Positions 23,835 through 32,497 of a stretch of 64,000 bases of DNA are shown in pieces. Numbering within the stretch: position 1 is the first letter of the stretch; the number at the start of each line of letters is the position of its first letter. The translations under genes were made by a program, and so were the position numbers. Source of the stretch: Elioraea sp051860475 (lineage in GTDB: Bacteria > Pseudomonadota > Alphaproteobacteria > Acetobacterales > Acetobacteraceae); the NCBI RefSeq assembly GCF_051860475.1, contig NZ_JBHYDW010000004.1:19209-83208 (forward strand), given 5' to 3'. The notes below the pieces were generated by a model, which had not been told where the DNA came from, did not search any database, and saw only the letters and a program-made list of their open reading frames with translations.

Positions 23835-25334
23835 TCAGGCGGCCACCGCCTCCTTGGCCTCGGCCTTCTCCTCCGGCGTGTCCGCCTCGTAGCCCGGCGG
23901 CGGGCGGAAGCCGCGCACCGCCTTCTCCATCAGGGTCGCGAGATGGATCGCGGCGCGGTCCTGGTACGGCCCGGCGATGATCTGCACGCCGAGCGGCAGC
24001 CCGCCCTTGGCGAGCCCGATCGGCGCCACCGCCGCCGGCAGGTAGCAGACGCCCGAGATGCCGGCCCAGAAGAGCTGGGTGGTGGTCGGCTGCGGCTCGC
24101 CATTGACGGTGATCACCCGGTCCTGGCGTTCGCCCTCGTGGTCGTGCGGGAAGGCGGTGCCGGCGGCCACCGGGCAGAGCAGCACGTCCCACTCCCTGAA
24201 GAACGCGGCCCAGGCCTGGCGCATCCGGTGGCGGACCTCGTTCAGCTGGAGCCAGACCCGGTGCGGCAGCGTGTTGCCGCGCGCCATAAGCGCGATGTAG
24301 CCATCAGCGTCTTCGCCGCGCTTCGCCGCCTCCTCGGTCCAGCGCGCGATCTGCTCGGGCGACAGCCGCGCCGAGGTGGCCGCGCGCAGCAGCAGCACAT
24401 AGACCTTCCACAGCTCGGCCTTGTCGATCTCAGGCCGGGCGGCGAGATCGACCCTGGCACCCTCCTTCTTCAGCGGGCGGGCCAGCGCCTCGATCTTGCC
24501 CGCGTATTCCTCGTCGACCGGCGCGACAGGATCGTTCGCCATGATCGCGATCCGCATGCCCTTGATCCCGGGCAGGCGCGGCTTCGGCAGGGTGAGCTTC
24601 CAGCCGGCGGCGTCGATGTCATCCGGCCCGGCCATCACGTCGAGGGCAACCATAAGATCGGCGCCGCTGCGCGCGAGCGGGCCGATCACCGAGATGTCGG
24701 ACGGCGCGATCGTGCCGAGCGACTGGCCGCGCGGCGAGCAGATGCCGAAGCTCGGCTTGTGGCCGTAGACGCCGCAGTAATGCGCCGGGTTGCGGATCGA
24801 GGAGCCGATGTCGGAGCCGATCTCGAGCCCGGTGAGCCCCGCGGCCAGTGCGGCGGCCGAACCGCCCGAGGAGCCGCCGGGCGTGCGTGTCGGGTCCCAG
24901 GGGTTGTTGGTCGTGCCGTAGACCGCGTTGTAGGACTGCCAGTCCGCCAGCATCAGCGGCACGTTGGACTTGCCGAAGATCACCGCGCCGGCGCTGCGCA
25001 GCCGGCTCACAGCGAGCGCGTCCTCCTTGGCGACGGTGTCCTTGTAGGCGGGGTCGCCCCAGGTGGTGGGCAGGCCCTGGACGTTGAAGCTCTCCTTCAC
25101 CGTCATCGGCACGCCGTGCAGCGGCCCGGCGATGTCGCCACGCGCGAGGCGGCGGTCGAGCAGGGCGGCGTCCTTGCGGGCACGCTCCACGTCCTGCACG
25201 ACGATCGCATTCAGCGCCGGGTTGTAGGCCTCGACCCGCTTCAGGTAGAGCTCCAGCAGTTCCGCGCTGCTGATCTTCTTCTGGCGGATCATGGCGGCAA
25301 GCTTCGTCGCCGACGCGAAAGCGATGTCGTTCAT
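23835..25334 (-). CDS. Amidase (amidase-signature family)
   Basis: 499 residues. The amidase-signature Ser-rich stretch TPGGSSGGSAAALAAG is followed by GSDIGSSIRNPAHYCGVYGHKPSFG. The catalytic Lys lies in GVPMTVKESF, so the Ser-cisSer-Lys triad is complete. This is a cytoplasmic amide hydrolase like AtzF- or 6-aminohexanoate-hydrolase-type enzymes. It is not GatA by context, since no gatCB genes are near. The C-terminal 20 residues are Glu/Ala-rich. Confidence 0.9.
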   Translation of the reverse strand: MNDIAFASATKLAAMIRQKKISSAELLELYLKRVEAYNPALNAIVVQDVERARKDAALLDRRLARGDIAGPLHGVPMTVKESFNVQGLPTTWGDPAYKDTVAKEDALAVSRLRSAGAVIFGKSNVPLMLADWQSYNAVYGTTNNPWDPTRTPGGSSGGSAAALAAGLTGLEIGSDIGSSIRNPAHYCGVYGHKPSFGICSPRGQSLGTIAPSDISVIGPLARSGADLMVALDVMAGPDDIDAAGWKLTLPKPRLPGIKGMRIAIMANDPVAPVDEEYAGKIEALARPLKKEGARVDLAARPEIDKAELWKVYVLLLRAATSARLSPEQIARWTEEAAKRGEDADGYIALMARGNTLPHRVWLQLNEVRHRMRQAWAAFFREWDVLLCPVAAGTAFPHDHEGERQDRVITVNGEPQPTTTQLFWAGISGVCYLPAAVAPIGLAKGGLPLGVQIIAGPYQDRAAIHLATLMEKAVRGFRPPPGYEADTPEEKAEAKEAVAA

Positions 25335-25456
25335 GCGGAGATCTCCCTCAGGCGGTCGGGCACCATCGACCGGACGGGCCGGTTCGGCAAGACCGGTTGC
25401 CGCATGAGGACCTTGCGCGGGGCGGGAGACTGGCGGCAGGCGCTGCGGCGGGCGGC

Positions 25457-26329
25457 CTACTGGTTCAGCATCACCTCACCGAGGCGGCGCACGTCGTAGC
25501 CGCCGAGCCGCGCGGCGCGCTCGGCGAAGGCGGGGGTTCGCGCGAAGCGGAGCAGCGCCTGCACGTCAGCGCGGAAGTGGTCGCGCCGGTGCATCACGAG
25601 ATCGAAATGTTCCTCGATCACCGGGAGGAACATGACGCGCGGGTCGGACGCGGCAGCGCGGATGCCGAACCCCGCGTCCGCGCGACCCTCGGCGACCGCT
25701 TGTGCGATCGCAGCATGGTCGGGCGCATCGCGCACGCCGATCGTCAGCGCATCGAGCCGACGCCCCGCCTCGCTCAGCAGATGCGTCAGCAGGGCGTGGC
25801 TGCCCGAGCGCGGATGGCGCAGCGCGACGCGCAGCCCCGGCCGGGCGAGATCGGTGACGGTCGCGAGCCCGGCCGGATTGCCCGAAGGCACAATCAGCCC
25901 CTGGGTGCGCGCGGCCCAGCCGATCGCGACCAGCGCGGCATGGGGCAGTCGCGCCTCGATCAGCGGCACGTTCCAGCCGCCACCATCCGGGTCCGGCACA
26001 TGCAGCGCGGCCAGCACCGCGCGCCCCTCGGCCAGCGCGTCGAGCCCCGCGAGCGAGCCCTCGGCGAGCAGCGCGAGGCCGCAGCAGCTCTCGCGCAATG
26101 CCCAGGCGAGGAGCGGATCGTCGGAGCCGGCGAGGATCGGCGGCGGATCGGACGGCGGCGCGCCCTCCACGCGGACGGCCACCCAGGCGGCGAGGGTGGC
26201 GCGCGGGAACAGCCAACGCCCGCCGATCCGCGCGCAGGGCACCTCGCGCCGGCGCACCAGGTCGTACAGCGCGCGCTCGGAGAGGCGCAGCGCGGCCGCG
26301 GCCTCGCGCAGGGTGAGCAGATCGAGCAC
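25457..26329 (-). CDS. Helix-turn-helix regulator with periplasmic-binding-protein-like ligand domain
   Basis: 290 residues. The N-terminus is an excisionase/MerR-like winged helix: LTLREAAAALRLSERALYDLVRRREVPCARIGGRWLFPRATLAAWV. The remaining 230 residues are a type-2 periplasmic-binding-protein-like domain with GLIVPSGNPAG, LRVALRHPRSGSHALL and DAGFGIRAAA. This resembles the molybdate/tungstate-sensing one-component regulators. It is divergent from tupB-tupA across a 92-nt spacer, so it probably controls tungstate or molybdate uptake. The oxyanion specificity is inferred from the neighbours. Confidence 0.8.
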   Translation of the reverse strand: MLDLLTLREAAAALRLSERALYDLVRRREVPCARIGGRWLFPRATLAAWVAVRVEGAPPSDPPPILAGSDDPLLAWALRESCCGLALLAEGSLAGLDALAEGRAVLAALHVPDPDGGGWNVPLIEARLPHAALVAIGWAARTQGLIVPSGNPAGLATVTDLARPGLRVALRHPRSGSHALLTHLLSEAGRRLDALTIGVRDAPDHAAIAQAVAEGRADAGFGIRAAASDPRVMFLPVIEEHFDLVMHRRDHFRADVQALLRFARTPAFAERAARLGGYDVRRLGEVMLNQ

Positions 26330-26421
26330 GCGGCGACTATGCAGAAACCGGCAGATGACGGCAACTCTTGCGAAACTGGGCGATTGCCGGTGCCAGCTCG
26401 GGTCGTCATGTGATCAGGCGC

Positions 26422-27111
26422 ATGGACGGGTCCCCAGGCGCCACGCGCCTCGCCCTCTCGCTGCTGCTCTCCGCCGATGCCGAACTGCTCGGCATCGTCG
26501 GGCTCAGCCTGCGCGTCAGCCTGAGCGCGGCGGCGATCGGCTTCGCGCTGGGCGTGCCGATCGGCGCGGCGCTGGCGATCGGGCGCTTCCCCGGGCGCGG
26601 TGCAGCGCTGGTGACGGTGAATGCGCTGCTCGGCCTGCCGCCGGTCGTAGCGGGGCTCGCGGTCTATCTGCTGCTGTCGCGCTCCGGCCCGCTCGGCGAG
26701 CTCGGCCTGCTGTTCACGCCCACCGCGATGGTGATCGCGCAGTCGGTGCTCACCACGCCGATCGCGGCGGCACTCGCCCACCGCGCGCTCGCCCCGGTGC
26801 TGGCCGAGATCGGCGAGGCGCTGGCGGTGGACGGCGCGGGACCGGCGCGCATGATCTGGGTCGCGATGGGGGCGGCGGTCGCCCCGCTCGTTACCGCGTT
26901 CCTCGCCGCGTTCGGCCGCGCGATCGCCGAGGTCGGCGCGATCCTGACGGTCGGCGGCAACATCCGCGGCCATACCCGCACCATGACCACCGCGATCGCG
27001 CTCGAGACGCAGAAGGGCGACCTGCCGCTGGCACTCGCGCTGGGTCTGATCCTGCTGCTGCTGGTGCTCGCGGTGAACGCTGCGGCGCTGACGCTCGCAC
27101 CACGATCCTGA
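26422..27111 (+). CDS. tupB: Tungstate-type ABC transporter permease TupB
   Basis: 229 residues with about six membrane helices. The EAA-type cytoplasmic loop (GEALAVDGAGPARMIWVAMGAAVAPLVTAFLAAFGRAIAEVGAIL) and NIRGHTRTMTTAIALE are typical of TupB/WtpB-like permeases. The ATG at 26422 is chosen; an upstream in-frame start at 26368 would lie in the regulator spacer. It passes tungstate or molybdate through the inner membrane. tupA follows after 16 nt. No ATPase gene (tupC) is present. Confidence 0.87.
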   Translation: MDGSPGATRLALSLLLSADAELLGIVGLSLRVSLSAAAIGFALGVPIGAALAIGRFPGRGAALVTVNALLGLPPVVAGLAVYLLLSRSGPLGELGLLFTPTAMVIAQSVLTTPIAAALAHRALAPVLAEIGEALAVDGAGPARMIWVAMGAAVAPLVTAFLAAFGRAIAEVGAILTVGGNIRGHTRTMTTAIALETQKGDLPLALALGLILLLLVLAVNAAALTLAPRS

Positions 27112-27127
27112 CAGGAAGGACCGCAGG

Positions 27128-27931
27128 ATGATCCGTCGTGCATGGCTTGCCGGCGTTACGACGTTGCTGGTCGCGCTGCCGGCCGCCGCGCAGGAGCGCT
27201 TCATCACCGTAGCCAGCACGACCTCGACCGAACAGTCGGGGCTGTTCGGCCATATCCTGCCGCTGTTCACGGCGAAGACCGGGATCGCGGTGCGCGTGGT
27301 GGCACTCGGCACCGGCCAGGCGCTGGATGTCGGGCGGCGCGGCGATGCGGATGTGGTGTTCGTGCATGACGCCGCCGCCGAGGAGAAGTTCGTCGCCGAG
27401 GGCTACGGCGTTCAGCGGCTGGAGGTGATGTACAACGACTTCGTGATCGTCGGGCCGTCGTCCGACCCCGCCGGGGCCATGGGCAACGACGTGATCGCGG
27501 CGCTGAAGCGCATCGCCGCCGCCGGCGCGCCGTTCGCCAGCCGCGGCGACCGCTCCGGCACGCATGCCGCGGAACTGCGTTACTGGCGCGCGGCCGGCGT
27601 GACGCCCGGCGGCGGCTGGTACCGCGAGACCGGCAGCGGCATGGGGCCGACACTGAACACGGCGTCCGGCATGAACGCCTATGCGCTGACCGATCGCGGC
27701 ACCTGGCTCTCGTTCCGTAACCGTGGCGATCTGACGATCCTGGTCGAGGGCGACCGGCGCCTGTTCAACCAGTACGGCGTGATGCTCGTGAATCCCGAGC
27801 GCCACAGCCATGTGAAGCGCGCCGACGGCCAGGCGTTCATCGACTGGCTGGTGTCGCGCGAGGGGCAGGCGGCGATCGCCGCCTACAAGATCGACGGCGA
27901 GCAGCTGTTCTTCCCCAACGCCGGACCGTAG
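27128..27931 (+). CDS. tupA: Tungstate-type ABC transporter substrate-binding protein TupA
   Basis: 267 residues with a signal peptide cut after PAAAQ (about residue 22). The oxyanion-binding motif ASTTSTEQSG and the downstream RRGDADVVFVHD, RGDRSGTHAAELRYW and GMGPTLNTASGMNAYALTDRGT match TupA proteins, which bind tungstate very tightly in the periplasm. It is preceded by AGGAAGGA. The next gene (hpf) is convergent, ending 5 nt away, so the operon ends without an ATPase gene. Confidence 0.9.
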   Translation: MIRRAWLAGVTTLLVALPAAAQERFITVASTTSTEQSGLFGHILPLFTAKTGIAVRVVALGTGQALDVGRRGDADVVFVHDAAAEEKFVAEGYGVQRLEVMYNDFVIVGPSSDPAGAMGNDVIAALKRIAAAGAPFASRGDRSGTHAAELRYWRAAGVTPGGGWYRETGSGMGPTLNTASGMNAYALTDRGTWLSFRNRGDLTILVEGDRRLFNQYGVMLVNPERHSHVKRADGQAFIDWLVSREGQAAIAAYKIDGEQLFFPNAGP

Positions 27932-27935
27932 CGCG

Positions 27936-28532
27936 CTACGCCTTCGCCGCCGAGGGGTCGATCCAGCCGATATTGCCGTCATCGCGCCGGTACACCACCG
28001 AGAGCGAGCCGGTCTTGCGGTCGCGGAACATCAGCACCGGCGCATCGGCGAGATCGAGCCGCATCACCGCCTCGCCCACCGTCAGAGTCTCGATCTCGGT
28101 CGGCAGTTCCGCCACCACCGCGGCGTGGTCGCCGTTGAGTTCGATCGTCTCGCCCTCGCCCTCCCCCTCGGCCGCCGGCCCGGGGCTGAGCACGTACTGA
28201 CGCACCTTCTCCGGCCGCTCGCGGTGCGCGAGGTCGCGCGCGTGGTCGTTCACCTTGCGCCGGTAGCGGCGCAGCCGTTTGCCGAGATGCTCGGCCGCGG
28301 CGTCGAAGGCAGCATGCGCGTCCTGCGCCTCGCCCTCGCCGCGCAGCACGATGTTGCGCGCGGCGTGCATCGTGATGTCGCACATGAAGAAGGCGCGCGC
28401 CTTGGAGAACACCACCTGCGTCTCCAGCGCGTAGTCGAAGTACTTGCCGGCGATGGTCCCAAGCTGCTCGGCGACGTAGGTCTTCAGCGCCTCCCCGACA
28501 TCGACCTGCTTGCCCGAGACCGTGATCTGCAT
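27936..28532 (-). CDS. hpf: Ribosome hibernation promoting factor, long form
   Basis: 198 residues, the long HPF type. The N-terminal S30AE domain (MQITVSGKQVDVGEALKTYVAEQL...RKVNDHARD) is joined by a linker to the C-terminal dimerisation domain (LTVGEAVMRLDLADAPVLMFRDRKTGSLSVVYRRDDGNIGWIDP). It binds the 30S decoding centre and joins two ribosomes into inactive 100S particles. In proteobacteria hpf is often next to rpoN, as here (71 nt downstream). Confidence 0.95.
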   Translation of the reverse strand: MQITVSGKQVDVGEALKTYVAEQLGTIAGKYFDYALETQVVFSKARAFFMCDITMHAARNIVLRGEGEAQDAHAAFDAAAEHLGKRLRRYRRKVNDHARDLAHRERPEKVRQYVLSPGPAAEGEGEGETIELNGDHAAVVAELPTEIETLTVGEAVMRLDLADAPVLMFRDRKTGSLSVVYRRDDGNIGWIDPSAAKA

Positions 28533-28603
28533 CGCTCGACCCTCGCGTCAGGGCGGGCTCTGCGGGGCGGCCCGCCGGTTGCGGCCTTGCGGCGTCCGCC
28601 GCG

Positions 28604-30094
28604 TCAGGCCGGGATGGCCTTCTCCCGCCGCCGCTGCACGGACGATGGGATGCCAAGGCCCTCGCGGTATTTGGCCACCGTGCGGCGGGCGATGTCCACA
28701 CCTTCGCGCTTGAGCATGGTGACGATCTGGTCGTCCGACAGCACCGACTCGGAGTCCTCGGCGGCGATCAGCGCGCGGATGCGATGGCGCACGGTCTCGG
28801 AGGAATGGGCATCGCCGCCATCGGTGCCGGCGATCGCCGTGGTGAAGAAGAACTTCAGCTCCAGCGTGCCACGCGGGGTGGCGATGTACTTGTTCGCGGT
28901 CACGCGGCTGACGGTACTCTCGTGCAACTCCACGGCAGTCGCGATGTCGCGCAGGATCAGCGGGCGCAGATGCGTGATGCCGTGGCGGAAGAACCCATCC
29001 TGCTGGCGCACGATCTCGGCCGCGACCTTCAGGATCGTGCTCGCGCGCTGGGCCAGGCTCTTGACCAGCCAGGTCGCGTTCGCCCAGTGCTCGGCGATGA
29101 AGGTCTTTTCGTCGCGCGACCTCGCCCCGGACGAGACCCGCGCGTAGTAGGCGCCGTTCGCCAGCACGCGCGGCAGCGTCTCGGGGTTCAGCTCGACGAT
29201 CCAGCCGCCATCCTCGGACCGGCGCATCAGCACGTCGGGCACCACGGTGGTCGCGGGCTCGGCCTCGAACGCCGCCCCCGGCTTGGGATCGAGCCGCTTC
29301 AACTCGGCCACCATGTCCGCGAGGTCCTCCGCATCGACCTCGCACACCGCCATCAGCCGGCGCATCTCCCGCTTGGCCAGCAGGTCCAGGTTGTCGAGCA
29401 GCGCGGCCATCGCCGGGTCGTAGCGGTTCAGCTCGCGGAGCTGGATCTCCAGGCACTCGCGCAAGCTGCGCGCGAGCACCCCCGGCGGGTCGAAGCGCTG
29501 CATGCGCGCGAGCACCGCCTCGATCCGATCGCGCCCGCAGCCCAGGCTCGCGGCCAGCGCGTCGAGGTCGAGCGCGAGCCGCCCGGCCGGATCAAGCCCC
29601 GCGATCAGACAGGCGCCGATCAGCCGCTCGGTCGGGTCGGCGATCGACAGGCGGATCTGCTCGGCGAGGTGCTCGCGCAAGGACCGGCGCTCGACCGCCA
29701 GATCCTCGATGTCGCGGCCGTTCTCCTCGAAGTCGGAGCGGCCGCCGCGCCCGCCGGCGCCCGGGCCCGCGGCATAGCCGCCATCGGCGGAGCCACCGGC
29801 GTCATAGACATTGCCGAAATCGGCATCGAGCGGCGCTTCACCCTCGGCTGCCACCGCCTCGCGCGCATCCGCGAGCGGGGGCGTGTCCTCCGGTGCGGGC
29901 GCTGCCGGCGCGTCGCTGCCGGCGCGGTCATCGCGCTCCAGCATCGGGTTGCGCTCGAGCTCCTGCTCGACCCAGGCCTGAACCTCGAGATTGGAGAACT
30001 GAAGCAGCTGGATCGCCTGCCGCAGCTGCGGCGTCATCACCAGCGCCTGGCCGAGGCGGAGATCGAGCCGCGGACCGATCGCCATGCCGGACAC
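28604..30094 (-). CDS. rpoN: RNA polymerase sigma-54 factor RpoN
   Basis: 496 residues. Region I is Gln/Leu-rich (LVMTPQLRQAIQLLQFSNLEVQAWVEQELERNPMLE) and contacts activators. Region II is an acidic and Gly-rich linker (about 50-120). Region III has the core-binding domain and helix-turn-helix (ESTVSRVTANKYIATPRG), and the RpoN box ARRTVAKYREGLGIPSS recognises the -24 element. It lies between hpf and lptB, the usual order. Sigma-54 promoters need AAA+ activators; none is encoded in this window. Confidence 0.95.
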   Translation of the reverse strand: MSGMAIGPRLDLRLGQALVMTPQLRQAIQLLQFSNLEVQAWVEQELERNPMLERDDRAGSDAPAAPAPEDTPPLADAREAVAAEGEAPLDADFGNVYDAGGSADGGYAAGPGAGGRGGRSDFEENGRDIEDLAVERRSLREHLAEQIRLSIADPTERLIGACLIAGLDPAGRLALDLDALAASLGCGRDRIEAVLARMQRFDPPGVLARSLRECLEIQLRELNRYDPAMAALLDNLDLLAKREMRRLMAVCEVDAEDLADMVAELKRLDPKPGAAFEAEPATTVVPDVLMRRSEDGGWIVELNPETLPRVLANGAYYARVSSGARSRDEKTFIAEHWANATWLVKSLAQRASTILKVAAEIVRQQDGFFRHGITHLRPLILRDIATAVELHESTVSRVTANKYIATPRGTLELKFFFTTAIAGTDGGDAHSSETVRHRIRALIAAEDSESVLSDDQIVTMLKREGVDIARRTVAKYREGLGIPSSVQRRREKAIPA

Positions 30095-30102
30095 GCCCCG
30101 CG

Positions 30103-30888
30103 CTAGAGCGAGAACCGCTCGCCGAGATAGACCCGGCGAACCCCGTCATGCGCGACGATGTCCTGCGGCTTGCCCTCCATCATCACCTGGCCGTCGTGCA
30201 GGATGTAGGCACGGTCGATGATCTCGAGGGTCTCGCGCACGTTGTGGTCGGTGATCAGCACGCCGATCTCGCGGTCCTTCAGATGCGCCACCAGATCCCG
30301 GATCTCGCCCACCGCGATCGGGTCGATGCCGGCGAGAGGCTCATCCAAAAGAATGAAATTCGGGTGACTGGCGAGCGCGCGCGCGATCTCGACGCGGCGC
30401 CGCTCGCCGCCCGAGAGCGCGAGCGAGGGGGTGCGGCGGAGGTGGCTGATCGAGAACTCGGCCAGCAGCTCGTCCAGCATCGCCTCGCGCCGGTCGCGGT
30501 CGGGCTCGGCCACCTCCAGCGCCGCGCGGATGTTCTCCTCGACCGAGAGGCCGCGGAAGATCGACGCCTCCTGCGGCAGGTAGCCGAGGCCGAGGCGGGC
30601 ACGGCGGTACATCGGCAGCGTGGTGATGTCCGCCCCGTCCAGGCTGATCCGGCCGTAATCCGGGCGGACCAGCCCGACGATCAGGTAGAAGCACGTCGTC
30701 TTGCCGGCGCCGTTGGGCCCGAGCAGCCCGACCGCCTCGCCCCGCTGCACCGAGAGCGAGACGTTGCGCACCACCGGGCGCTTCTTGAAGCGCTTGCCCA
30801 GGTTGGTCGCGACCAGACCGCCGCTGCCGGCGACGACCTGCAGCGCGGGACCGTCGGCGCGGCCGGGCGCGGCGTCGGGCGGGGTCAT
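30103..30888 (-). CDS. lptB: LPS export ABC transporter ATP-binding protein LptB
   Basis: 261 residues. Walker A GPNGAGKTT, Q-loop region YLPQEASIFRGL, signature LSGGERRRVEIARAL and Walker B FILLDEPLAGIDP are all present, as is the switch histidine in LITDHNV. LptB drives LptFG to pull LPS from the inner membrane onto the Lpt bridge. The start overlaps the lptA stop by 4 nt, and rpoN begins 8 nt after it ends. The 30 N-terminal residues are a variable extension. Confidence 0.96.
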   Translation of the reverse strand: MTPPDAAPGRADGPALQVVAGSGGLVATNLGKRFKKRPVVRNVSLSVQRGEAVGLLGPNGAGKTTCFYLIVGLVRPDYGRISLDGADITTLPMYRRARLGLGYLPQEASIFRGLSVEENIRAALEVAEPDRDRREAMLDELLAEFSISHLRRTPSLALSGGERRRVEIARALASHPNFILLDEPLAGIDPIAVGEIRDLVAHLKDREIGVLITDHNVRETLEIIDRAYILHDGQVMMEGKPQDIVAHDGVRRVYLGERFSL

Positions 30889-31790
30889 CGGCGCGGCACC
30901 GGGGCCGGTGGCGGCGGCAGGGCGGCGGGTGCCGGCGGACGGCGCTCCTCGGGCACGATCATCCCGGCCACGCGTCCGCCCGGGCTGGGCATCAGCCGCG
31001 ACACCCCGGTCTTCATGTTCACTTCGCCGTAGTGGCCGTTGAGCTGGTTCTGCCCGCGCGTGATCCGCACGTTGCCCGTGACCCGCGCCAGCCCGTCGCC
31101 CGGGGTGTAGACGCCGCGCTCGCCGCGGACGATCTCGTTGGCGGTGGTGATGCGGACATCGCCGAACGCCTCGGCGCGGTCGAGTCGGTTCGCCCCGCGC
31201 GGGCCCTGCGCACCCGGCGTGGCCTGAGGCGGCGGATCGGCCTCTGCGCTGGCCTCGACGAAGTACGCGACCACCGTATCCGCTTCGAGCCTGCGGTCCT
31301 CGGAGGTCACCACCGCCTCGCCGCGCGCGACCGCCATGCGGGTCTCGGCCCAGTACTCCAGCGCATCGCGCGCCGTGACCCGGTCCGCGCCATTGGTCAG
31401 CGACAGCGCGCGGCCGGTCAGCACCAGCACCCGGCGGTCGAGGTCGTAGACCGCGCGATCCGCCTCCGCGCGGTCGTTGCCGCCAACGATGCGCACCCGC
31501 CCTTCCGCCTCCAGCCGCCAGATCTCGCCCGACCCGGTCGGGCTGGCGCCGGCGGGCGGGGCACCCTCGCGATTGCGGTAGCGGGCGATCAGCCGGTCTG
31601 CGAACACGGTGGTGCCGCCGCGGCTTGCCCGGGCGTTGCCGCGCGCGATCACGGTCTGATCGTCACGGCGCCACTCGATCGCGTCATCGGCCAGGATCTC
31701 GACCGGCCCCTCGCCGGTGAGCGCGAGTTCCTGGGCCGCCGCGGGAACCCCGAGCGTGAGCGCCGCGGCAAGCGCGAGCGCGGCCCTCAT
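30885..31790 (-). CDS. lptA: LPS transport periplasmic protein LptA
   Basis: 301 residues from ATG 31790, with signal peptide MRAALALAAALTLGVPAAAQ. The OstA/LptA jellyroll domain is visible in GPVEILADDAIEWRRDDQTVIARGNARASRGGTTVFADRL and in the later repeats (YGEVNMKTGVSRL). It forms the periplasmic bridge that carries LPS to LptD. It is longer than E. coli LptA because of a Pro/Ala-rich C-terminal tail. It overlaps lptC upstream and lptB downstream by 4 nt each. Confidence 0.9.
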   Translation of the reverse strand: MRAALALAAALTLGVPAAAQELALTGEGPVEILADDAIEWRRDDQTVIARGNARASRGGTTVFADRLIARYRNREGAPPAGASPTGSGEIWRLEAEGRVRIVGGNDRAEADRAVYDLDRRVLVLTGRALSLTNGADRVTARDALEYWAETRMAVARGEAVVTSEDRRLEADTVVAYFVEASAEADPPPQATPGAQGPRGANRLDRAEAFGDVRITTANEIVRGERGVYTPGDGLARVTGNVRITRGQNQLNGHYGEVNMKTGVSRLMPSPGGRVAGMIVPEERRPPAPAALPPPPAPVPRR

Positions 31791-32497
31791 CGGCTGCCCT
31801 CCGCCGGCACCAGCACCATCCGTGCCGGGCCGGTGAAGATCACCACCGCGCCCTGGTCCTCGAGCCGGAACCCGGTGCCGTCGAGCGTGCCCGGCGGGCC
31901 CTGCGCGGCGACCGGGTCGTCGCCCTCGGCCCGTCCCGCCGCCAGGTCGATGCGCGCGCGGGCGGTGCGGATCTCGTAGCCGGCGTCGTGGAACAGCGCG
32001 ACCTCGCCCGCGAGATCGAGCAGGCGCTGCTCGCGCTGGTACCAACCGGTGGCGGCCCGCAGCATGATCCAGGCACCGTCCTCGAGGGTGATGTCGCCGA
32101 CCGGCCGGGCGAGCGCGACGGTCTCGGACCCCGAGGGCTGCTCGGCCGTGTCGGCGGCCAGCTCGTAGGGCCGGCCCCGCTCGTCCCGGCCCACATAGCG
32201 GGGCGCCACCAGCCGGGCGCTGTCGGCGATGCCGCTGTCCGGCTTGCGATAGGCGAGCCGCACCCGCTCCTCCATCCCCGAGAACTCGGGCCACAGCACG
32301 ATCATGGCGAGGGCGGCGAGTGCCGCGGCCGGCAGGGCGCGCTTCAGCACCCTCACCACCACGCGGCGGCGGGCCAGCGCCGCCGGGTCGAGCGGCGTGC
32401 GGTTGCCGCCGAGACCGAGCGTGCGCGCGCGTCCGCGCGGGGCGGGGCGCGGGGCCGTCCGGGCTGGTCCCGGGTCCGAGGTTGCGGCCACGCTCAC
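31787..32497 (-). CDS. lptC: LPS export system protein LptC
   Basis: 236 residues. A basic, Pro/Arg-rich N-terminal tail (about 1-45) leads into one transmembrane helix (ALPAAALAALAMIVLWPEF). A periplasmic LptC domain follows (DSARLVAPRYVGRDERGRPYELAAD...GDITLEDGAWIMLRAATGWY). LptC links LptB2FG to LptA. The 3' end overlaps lptA by 4 nt and the 5' end overlaps kdsD by 4 nt. Confidence 0.9.
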   Translation of the reverse strand: MSVAATSDPGPARTAPRPAPRGRARTLGLGGNRTPLDPAALARRRVVVRVLKRALPAAALAALAMIVLWPEFSGMEERVRLAYRKPDSGIADSARLVAPRYVGRDERGRPYELAADTAEQPSGSETVALARPVGDITLEDGAWIMLRAATGWYQREQRLLDLAGEVALFHDAGYEIRTARARIDLAAGRAEGDDPVAAQGPPGTLDGTGFRLEDQGAVVIFTGPARMVLVPAEGSR

